Positions 55,919 to 64,000 of a stretch of DNA of 64,000 nt are shown here, piece after piece; position 1 is the first letter of the stretch; every line of letters starts with the position of its first letter. Below the pieces are notes generated by a model that did no database searches, was not told the DNA's origin, and worked only from the letters and a program-made list of their open reading frames with translations. The position numbers were made by a program, and so were the translations under genes. The stretch is from NCBI GenBank assembly GCA_022496805.1, contig CM040094.1, positions 5,231,501-5,295,500 on the forward strand. The letters are read 5' to 3'. This DNA is from Pohlia nutans. Taxonomy: Eukaryota; Streptophyta; Bryopsida; Bryales; Mniaceae.

Positions 55919-58130
55919 TCTAGGTTGTGCAATAAAATTACAAATACTATTAAATGATTTAAATCAATATTTTAACCGACCGGGTGTTCGTCATAGCAAG
56001 GATCTTCTTTGTTGATCTTGGAATTTGCAGCAGTTGGAGAGCTCCAGGTGTCGATGCCAGACTGTCAGCAACAGCAAAGGTGTTTGATTGAGTGTGATAC
56101 ACAGGCTGATGTGGAGGTCCCACCGAGATGCGAGAGTCACGGCTTTTGGATTCAAAGCCCAAAGTCGTAACCACTGGACTATGGCCTTCACGCTGGTCAA
56201 CTTGTGCTTGCTGGCTCGTTGGAACGCCGGTTGATGGGGCCCTTCCCGGAAACCTCGCCCTGGTCGTCGCCGTGTACCCGCCGTGAATTCGCCGCGGACT
56301 CAGGTCGTCCTACTGTTCACCTGGGTGCCCATGCGCTGCAGGTACTTCACCGTCTTCGTTTCGTTTTTCTGTCAATCTTGGTCATCCCCGTTGGCTGCTG
56401 ATTTTGCTCGGGTTGATCCCCTCGTGGTCGCCTGGATGAAAGCCAGGTATCATTTCGCAAAGTTGGTCGCGATGCCCTGATCTCGTCGTCGTTCTTCAGC
56501 GCCTTGGTGTTCTTGCTTGCTGGGGATTCAATCCTCGTCGTTGCCGAACGTTGGAGCTCGACCTTCGTGATCGTCCTCTTCGCATGTTCACCTGCTCAAG
56601 CACTTCACCTCTCACTTCCTCTGGCAGCTCGCACAAGTGGTGGCTCTTGAGGTTGATCTGGACTGGATGCCTTCGTTGTATTTACGGTGAAGTTCGTCAC
56701 CGAGCTCCTGCAAGTGTTCAAAAATCACAGTATGCGGTACCTCTTGCCACTGCGAATTCTCCGCTACCTTGAAGAGTTCGTTAAAAACTTGGCTAAAACT
56801 TCCTACTCGACTGCGGAAAAACGAAAAGCGGGCCCTCAGGGTGATAAGATCTTGTAAAATAATTTGTCTATGGCAGTTGCTACCGGACTAGGACACTGCC
56901 GACCCCTCACCTCCCATTGTACTAATACGTGTTACTGAGACTCGTATTCATGCAATTATTCATAGTTTCAGCTGAAGATTCAGTACTGCTCAGTGAGAAG
57001 CAGGTTGCCTTCCTAAGGTGCCCAATTCATATCACAGCCCATGCAAGAATAGTAATTGCCAAGAACTACGTTTGTAGTAAAGAACTGAATCAACGTTTAT
57101 AATAATCACGTTTATAAGAGGCAGTTTATAATAAAGAACGACGTTTATACGGAGGCAGTTATCTGAAGGTTCCAACTGGGGGGCTAACAAAAGGTCCAGT
57201 CTATCAACTAACTGAAGTCAGGCTCAATTATCCAGCTACACGATGTCTAAGATCGACGTACACTATGGTGTATTTAAGTGGTGATGATCAATCCATAAGC
57301 TTTTGACGAGCGTGCACAAAAAGTTAAGAGTTGTCAACTGATTAGTTTTGAACGAGGGCTAACTGAAGGTTTTAATTGCATGAATGAGGTAGTTAAGGAG
57401 ATGTTAAGGAGGTTTCAAATTAGAGAATTCATAACTTTCATTTGTATCAAAATAATAAATAAATAAATAAGTTAGAGGATTAGAAACTCTGATTCCTCAT
57501 GAAAGAAAAAATCTCGTCAGTAACATAAAGACTGAAGTTTAGCTCAATTGTATGAACCCAACTTACTTCTTCCCAAAACAAACAAATCCAGATTCGAAAC
57601 CGGCGTTTAAAACATGATCAGCTAAATATATCGGAAATACTGAACCAAAAACAGTCTCGAATTCAGTCTTGATGCAATACAGTCATGCAAAACGGAACCA
57701 AAATCATAGTAAAGCGATCGTTCTTTAACGTACACACACATGCAGCTAGCTCTAGAAACCGAATTGGAAATGCAGCTGTAATGCAGATCGAAACTTCATG
57801 AAGTTAACAATTATCACTCTTGGACGACTATGCCAAGAAAATTTGTTGGGGTACACTCACGAACTGATCGGGCCAAGTTATACTGTAATGAGCTCAACGT
57901 GAGGAGGCCTGGGAGTGAAAACAGAAACGAAACTAGAATGAACCAGTAAACAAAATAGACCAAGAGTCAAGACTGATGGAGAGACAGACAATCAACGAGC
58001 TGTAAGAAAAAGGATGCTGAAACGTCACTGAAATGGCGTCTGAAAGATCAGCAAGGAAAAAATCGGAAACTATTTTATGAAAAAAAAAAAAAACAATACT
58101 CGCTCTCAACCTTTAAGCTGAAAATTCGTG
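55919..58130 (-). other. gypsy 5' untranslated leader
   Basis: About 2.2 kb without an ORF of note. A tRNA-like stretch on the minus strand (GGCCATAGTCCAGTGGTTAC near 56189-56170) may be a SINE or tRNA remnant. A T-run at 55461-55489 (A-run in element sense) lies upstream near gag. Confidence 0.6.
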
Positions 58131-58147
58131 CCCCGGCAACGGAACCA
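58130..58147 (-). other. Primer binding site
   Basis: TGGTTCCGTTGCCGGGGC on the minus strand, 4 nt after the 5' LTR. Many plant gypsy elements have a similar 'CCGTTGCCGGGG' primer site. Confidence 0.75.
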
Positions 58148-58151
58148 AAAA

Positions 58152-58532
58152 TGAGATTAGAAGATTTTTACTATTGACTCCAAAGTACTTTGATCTATGA
58201 GAAATAAAACACTGCTTTATTCAGAAAAGAAGCTAACAGTACACTGCGAGCTGGAGAGATAGTTCCAGCACATGGAAGCTCCCAGCCAAAACTAAACAAG
58301 TAGCACCACCAGGAAAGAGATGATCGGCTTGGTTTGAGGCCAAGAATAAGTACCCTCCAGGGAACAAGTTCTCCAACCGGGTGGTTATCAGGAACTTGCA
58401 ATTTGGAGAGGAACATGAAGAACTAATAACTGCATTGGTTCTTGCCAAGAGTGTGACGTGGCAAGCTAAGTACTAAGGGAGGAACTACACGGGTAAAAAG
58501 GTAAAGTAGAAAGGAAAAATCTAGTGGTAACA
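58152..58532 (-). repeat. 5' LTR
   Basis: 381 bp, one mismatch to the 3' LTR; holds promoter and polyadenylation signals of the element by homology. Confidence 0.97.
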
Positions 58533-59130
58533 GTATCAACAACACCTTCAAGGTACATGACAATAACAAAAACAAACAACTTGTCTTAATGTGTAGATAA
58601 TATCAAGATCCTACTACGATTACATTCTTTTCAATTTTTTTACTGTGTGTGCCTCCTTGAGAGACCCTATTGTGCTCACACTCACTCCATTACTGTTGTT
58701 TGATACATTATTTGTGCTACATAGTAGTGTATTATTTTTCTCTTCAATCGTTACAAGAAAACATTGGTTGTCGAGTACTGTACTCGGTTGTCAGGATTGG
58801 CAAAAAATAATTATAAAAAGTGAAGCCTAAATCATTCAAAATTTTCTTTTCCGAAAAAATCTATTTTGTATGGTAAAAAGAAGAATCTTGAAAAATATCA
58901 ACATAATACGACATCTTTTGTATAGAAAATTTCCCCAAAAAATTAATTATTGGGCATAACATATTGACCTTGCCGGATACGGTACATAAGGTATAACTTT
59001 AAATTTTCCGTGCCACTACAAGTAACATGCTAAGTAGTCCTCCTATTGGAATCTACCTAAACATAGCACATAAACTACTCCAACAGAATGTATATTCATA
59101 ATTGTCCTCTGGTTAGCGTGGAATTATAAT

Positions 59131-59224
59131 AATAATAATAATAATTATTATTATTATCATCATTATGATTATTTTTATTGTTGTTGTTATTGTTGTTGTT
59201 ATTATTATTATTATTATTATTATT
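59131..59224. repeat. Trinucleotide microsatellite (AAT/ATT/GTT)n
   Basis: AAT run switching to ATT, then GTT and back to ATT; partly self-complementary. Confidence 0.95.
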
Positions 59225-59465
59225 AGTCCCCTACCTAAAGTTTATATCCAAAGGTGTTTTAAAGTGTGGAAAATAAAAAAAATCTTGATTTAAAAAATAT
59301 ACATTTTTCATTTTTACTTGCATTTGTGGTTTAAAAAAAAATTAATTGGGTTTTTTTAATTACATCTGTCAATTTATTTTTCTTTAATTATATAGTATAA
59401 AAACTACCCTAAACCTTTCTTGGTGCTAAATTTTTTTGAAGATCACCAAGCTCTTACACACCTTT

Positions 59466-59600
59466 TACACACTTAATAATGATAAACCACCAAGATCTCC
59501 CACACCTTTTAACTATTTGGAGTGAACAAATAAGAGTATAATAAAGCAAAATTCATTGAAGATTCTTCAAATGCAAGGAGTAACTTTACGGATAACTCTT
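59466..59600 (+). repeat. Dispersed repeat shared with RIQ intron
   Basis: Matches 16864-16985 with ~90% identity by eye, including 'gagtataataaagcaaaatt' and 'tttacggataactc'. Confidence 0.85.
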
Positions 59601-59933
59601 ATATATCAAGAGTAAAATGGCTGCTTGGGCACTTAGGGTTAAGGGTTGAAAGTTAAAAAATTCCTTGATTTAAAAAGAAAAAAAAAGGAAAAAAGGAAAA
59701 AAGTAAAAGTAAGAAGTAAAAAGTAGAAAGACGGCCGTGCTCCGACGCTGGCTGGATGACCCGAGCTCGGACCCTTGCTTCTGTTGCTTGCTGGCTATGG
59801 CGTCTTCGCCATCGCCATTCGAGCTCTTCATTTCGCATTCGACTCTTCGAGCTTAGTTAGTATTAATGCCAAATTCTTCTTCCCGTGGATCGTCTTCTCT
59901 AGATCAATTCTATCTTTACCGATCGCTGCCAAT

Positions 59934-62900
59934 ATGATGGAATCGTCGCCGTTTCTGCGGACCTCCTCGTCCACACCAGCGAGGAGCACCAAGTTCAGCA
60001 AGTCGCACACCTTCGGGGAAGGACGCCAGCTCTTCCTCGGCGTCGACGTCGGCACCGGCAGCGCCCGAGCCGGTAAATTTTTTCTAGGAAATTTTCTTGG
60101 AGTATTGAAAATTTTGCATTGATTCGGTTTGTAAATTTAAATAGAGAGGAGTGCATAAATTCTGGTTATATGCATTGTTGCGAAGGAGTACTACGAATGC
60201 GACTAGTTTCCGTTAGATATTGTTTTCTTGCGAGATTCTTCGTCACAATGCAATGTTGGATTCCTGATATTTAAGGATTTTTTAGGTTTAGAAATGTTGA
60301 TTGATTTTGCATTGATTCGGTTTGTAAATTTAAATAGAGAGGAATGCATTTCGGCGTTTTAAATTGCATGGTTGCGAAAGCATTAAAGGAGTACTACGAA
60401 TGAGACTAGTTTCGGTGAGATGTTGTTTTCTTGCATGTGCGTTGTGAGATTCTTCGTCACAATGCAATGTTGGACTCCTGATATTTAAGGATTTTTTAGG
60501 TTTAGAAATGTTGATTGATTTTTCATTGATTCGGTTTATAGAGGAGTGCATCTTTGCGTTTTGAATTTTGGTTAAATTCATTGGAGAAGGATCCATTGAA
60601 GGAGTACTACGAATGGGACTAGTTACGGTCAGATGTTGTTTTCTTGCCTGTGCGTTGTGAGATTCTTCGTCACAATGCAATGTTGGATTCCTGATTTTCA
60701 AGGTTTAGAAATGTTGATTGATTTTGCATTGATTCGGTTTGTAATTCGAATAGAGGAGTGCATCTTCGTGTTTTGAATTCTGGTTAAATTCTTTGGAGGG
60801 GGATCCATTGAAGGAGTACTACGAATGGGACTAGTTACGGTGAGATGCTGTTTTCTTGCCTGTGCGTTGTGAGATTCTTTGTCACAATGCAATGTTGGAT
60901 TCCTGATATTTAAGGATTTTTTAGGTTTAGAAATGTTGCATTGATTCGGTTTGTGATTTCAAATAGAGGAGTGCATCTTCGCGTTTTGAATTTTGGTTAA
61001 ATTCATTGGAGGAGGATCCATTGAAGGAGTACTATGAATGGGACTAGTTACGGTGAAATGCTGTTTTCTTGCCTGTGCGTTGTGAGATTCTTCGTCATAA
61101 TGCAATGTTGGATTCCTGATATTGTTTAAGGATTTTTAAGGTTTTTTTAAGAAAATTTTCGGGATTTTTGGCGTTTGAGCGTCCGGTTTTGGGAATTTTG
61201 ATAGCATTAGCATTGAATTTTTTGTTTGGAGTTCCATTTCTAATGGAGAGGAGCAGATGTCGGTATTTTAATCTTGGTTAAATTCATTGGAGGGGGAAGC
61301 ATTGAAGGAGTACTACCAATGGGACTAGTTTCGGTGAGATGATGTTGTAGCTGGTTTTCTTGCCTGTGCGTTATGAGATTCTTTGTCACAATTCTATGTT
61401 GGATTCCTGGTATTTTTTAAGGATTTTTTGGACTTTATGAAATTTTAGAGATTTTTTGGAGTTTTAGCGTCCGATTTTGGGAATGTTCCATTGATTTTTT
61501 GGTTTGGAGTTTCATTTCAAACAGAGAGGAGCGGATGTCGGTGTTTTTAATCGCGGTTAAATTAATTGGAAGGGGAAGCATATATGAAATCGTGAATCTA
61601 CATCGAGAAAGACATCAGCTAGAAAGGTTCATAACCTAAAAGTTTGTTAGCTCAAGGCGTCTGTTGTTGGAAGCAGTGGTTCGCTATGCTATTGTTGGCA
61701 GTATTTTCTTTCCCTGTGGTATAGATTTTAGTACAAGGAGGATCAATGTTGCTCTAATTATCTACATTGGACATTAGTGCAAACAGATTTGACTTGACCT
61801 AAATGGATTTTTTGCGTCCTTGAATATTGCTGTCAAGATTCTACAGGGTCAGCGGTGTGCATTGGCAGCATGCTAATGATGCTCATATGACCATTACATA
61901 TCATCAAAGACGGTTTTTCTAGTCTAGGTTGTACTGTATGAATCTAGTTGGCTTGGTAACAGTCGATTTCTTAAGCTGGTTGACTTCTTCCTTACCACTG
62001 CATTTGTCAGTTTGCCCTTTATGCTTCTAAATTTGGGCAGAATCGAAGTATGCGCGTTCAGCAGGGATAATCGACAGGACGTAGTGTTATAGCTATTTCG
62101 GTTCTTGTGGTGATCCTGGCTTGATTATAAGTTATCAGAATTAATGGAAGTTGTCGTATCTGCAGGGGTGTTTGATGGAGAGGGCAAATTATTGGGGACT
62201 GCAAGCAGCCCTATTCAAATTTGGAAGGAAGGAAAATTTGTGGAACAATCTTCTACAGATATCTGGCTAGCTATCTGCACCGCAGTGAAGACAGTATGCT
62301 CAAAGTACCATCTCAATGATTTTGATATTTGCGGCATTGGATTCGCAGCTACTTGCTCTCTTGGTAAGTCTAGTGATATCAGGTGATATTGCAAACCTCG
62401 TGACTTCCAGCTGCAAGAGCTTGAAGTGTGTTCTGACGAGGAATTGCTTCGTTCTTGATTCAACATGTCTTTAAGAACATCATCTTGTTGTCGTCACAAT
62501 GTCTCAAAGTAGGCATTTAGAGCATTTGCTATCATTAGTTTCACAATGTTCCCTTTCTGTTAACGTTGCGACGAAGAATCACTCTCTTTTTCAGTCCTGG
62601 AAATTCTGACGGTTGTTAAGATTGAAGTTGTCGATTTTTGGTTTGTTCTTGCTTTTACTGAAATCTGTTGGTGAATTGCATACAGTGGCTATTGGCACAG
62701 ATGAGTCACCTGTATCAGTTTCAAAAACCGGGGATGCAAGGCGTAATGTCATTGTATGGATGGATCATAGGGCTGAAGAGCAGGCAGAGCGCATCAATGC
62801 CTCCAAGTCTCCAGTTTTACAGTTCGCAGGGGGTTCCCTGTCTCCAGAACATCAGGCTCCAAAGGTATTACAAACACATTTTGTAATGACACATTGCGAG

Positions 62901-64000
62901 TTTTGTGATACGACGTTCTAGATCAGCCTGTCCTTTGACTTAATTGTTGACTTGCAACTGGATTTTTATGTTCTTTTAAAAGTGTAGAACTTCTTTAGAT
63001 TCAATTCGAATAGTGGTACGAAGTCATACTCTGGATAACCTGGCTTCTTGTTGCTGTGCAGCTATTGTGGGTCAAAGAGAATCTGCAGGAATCCTGGGCT
63101 GTTGCATTTCGGTGGATGGATTTGAGCGATTGGCTCACTTTCAGGTTTCAGAGCATTAATTTAATTTCCTTACTCAAAATTTCCACATCATTTCCGTTGG
63201 CATCAATTGTGTTCGATCGGGTCATGATGTAACATTTCCTCATTGCAAACTTACTGAAGGATACAGAGGATGTGTCTGTTTAGTTGATCAGTTTGGTCTC
63301 ATCAAAGGTCACTTCAGCTTTATCTTTGGTCTTCTCAATGCACACGCTACCCAACATGAGGTGAATGTAGAAGTAGTAAATAATTGCTAGGGTACAGGTC
63401 TTGACAGTAATCATGTCCTTATTATATGGAAGAATTCCTTTGCATTGCTTCCAGCGCATCAGAAATAGTATTTGGACCAATGAAAGAAAGATCTCATAGA
63501 GTAGAAGTGATGTGTTACAGGGCAACTGGCGACGATACACGAAGTCTGTGTACAACAGTATGCAAATGGACCTACTTGGGGCATGCTCATTTGGAACAAA
63601 TGTCAAGTGAGCATTCGGTGGCAATGAAAGCTTCTGGATGGGATGATCTTTTCTGGCAAGAGATTGGTCTTGGTGATCTTGTTGAATCGGGATATGCCAC
63701 AATAGGTACCACTTTTGCTCACGTTGTCATCTGTTTTCGACCAACACAAATGCTCCTCTAGCATTTGTTATACAAGCCATGAAATGTCGTGGATCTGGCT
63801 AGTATTGTTATCCCGGTTTACATTTTGCGCCTTGGTAGTTTGACTTATGAATTTGCATGTCTTTTAGGAAGAAATGTGGCCTTTCCTGGTCACCCGCTTG
63901 GTCTCGGCCTCACTCACTTGGCTGCTCAGGTAAGACCATTAAGGCAATGACCACTTTTCATGCTGTATGATCATGTTTCGGTTCCTGAATATTCTTGTGG
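59934..64000 (+). CDS. FGGY-family carbohydrate kinase, first six exons, partial
   Basis: Exons 59934-60072, 62166-62363, 62686-62864, 63062-63144, 63521-63705 and 63868-63929; all introns GT-AG and phases agree. The gene continues past the window. Seen: LFLGVDVGTGSARAGVFD (phosphate-binding first motif, with the catalytic fold split by intron 1), GIGFAATCSLVAIGTDE, NVIVWMDHRAEEQAERI, LLWVKENLQESWAVAF, RWMDLSDWLTF, RATGDDTRSLCTTVCKWTYL and VAFPGHPLGLGL. Known: the plant FGGY kinase of Arabidopsis At4g30310 has this motif set; the group is linked to ribulose/ribitol phosphorylation (YDCJ type). No clear transit peptide after ATGATG at 59934, so probably cytosolic. Upstream in-frame Met at 59775 would add a hydrophobic stretch and is less likely. 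Intron 1 carries a tandem repeat. Family call firm, substrate inferred. Confidence 0.92.
60119..61570 (+). repeat. ~200-240-bp tandem repeat in FGGY intron 1
   Basis: Units share 'aaggagtactacgaatg(g)gac', 'gtgagattcttcgtcacaatgcaatg' split in blocks, 'ttggattcctgatatttaag' and 'cattgattcggtttgta'. Units begin near 60119, 60313, 60526, 60730, 60944, 61200 and 61480 and grow more diverged to the right. Confidence 0.88.

Larger units (their letters stand above)
50292..58532 (-). mobile_element. Ty3/gypsy LTR retrotransposon, 8,241 bp, defective
   Basis: LTRs 58152-58532 (5') and 50292-50672 (3') are 381 bp each and differ only at 50556/58416 (G/T). They start TGTTACCACT and end TAATCTCA in element orientation. 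GTAT flanks both sides as target duplication. Gene order is gag, protease, reverse transcriptase, RNase H, integrase, the Ty3/gypsy order. A 2.2-kb leader separates the 5' LTR from the first ORF. The pol frame has five premature stops and the integrase Glu is lost. So the copy is young by LTR divergence yet incapable of moving itself. Confidence 0.95.
58533..59933. other. Interval upstream of the FGGY kinase gene
   Basis: AT-rich DNA, a trinucleotide microsatellite (59131-59224) and a dispersed repeat (59466-59600) shared with the RIQ intron. From ~59700 GC rises, likely promoter and 5' leader of the kinase gene. No other gene seen. Confidence 0.65.

Noticed and set aside
56105..56190. Possible tRNA gene on the minus strand in the gypsy leader
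   Set aside because: Resembles a tRNA in its first half but the anticodon and T arms do not fold convincingly; treated as a remnant.

Overview
The window is nuclear DNA of a land plant. It has spliced genes with GT-AG introns, plastid-protein genes (an RIQ-type DUF1118 protein and an LPA3-type DUF1995 protein), an AGO4-clade Argonaute and many plant transposons. The species cannot be named from sequence alone. Long AT-rich intergenic DNA and dense nested transposons suit a bryophyte, lycophyte or fern as well as a seed plant; this is inference.

Layout. 1-1712 (minus): 5' end of a spliced S9 (prolyl oligopeptidase) family gene, running off the left edge. 4083-8510: a 185-bp-arm fold-back repeat, one arm of which is split by a complete PIF/Harbinger element (4147-7948) carrying an intact Myb/SANT gene and a broken transposase. 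9121-14865: small repeats, a tRNA-derived SINE, an unknown 152-aa ORF, and a decayed minus-strand retroelement (RNase H, CCHC finger, KPDI endonuclease motif) split by a 1.5-kb terminal-inverted-repeat element. 15893-17308 (plus): RIQ gene in two exons, flanked by tandem repeats. 17.3-30 kb: AT-rich DNA with MITEs, a fold-back repeat and two AT-rich orphan reading frames (25364-26380 and 27151-27834).

30069-42321 is a complete 12.25-kb CACTA (EnSpm) transposon with CACTA termini and a TCA target duplication. It carries a divergent pair of transcription units. On the minus strand is a TNPA-like gene; on the plus strand is a SET-domain gene followed by a tnp2-type transposase gene (DUF4218 and DUF4216 parts). 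TGACTA-spacer-TAGTCA palindromes fill its ends and introns. The element sits inside a 233-bp MITE of a TTAA-flanked family that occurs at least six times in the window.

42711-43655: two nested PIF-type MITEs directly upstream of the LPA3 gene (43825-45009, plus), which is convergent with an intronless 884-aa AGO4-like gene (45620-48274, minus). 50292-58532: a Ty3/gypsy LTR retrotransposon (minus) whose two LTRs differ at one of 381 positions but whose pol has five in-frame stops and a lost catalytic Glu. 59934-64000 (plus): first six exons of an FGGY carbohydrate kinase gene, open at the right edge, with a long tandem repeat in intron 1.

The resident genes are housekeeping: thylakoid organisation (RIQ), photosystem II assembly (LPA3), sugar metabolism (FGGY kinase), peptide hydrolysis (S9) and small-RNA silencing (AGO). 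Most of the rest is transposon. Many transposon reading frames are broken by single stops that look like C-to-T or G-to-A changes, as expected of methylated, silenced DNA.
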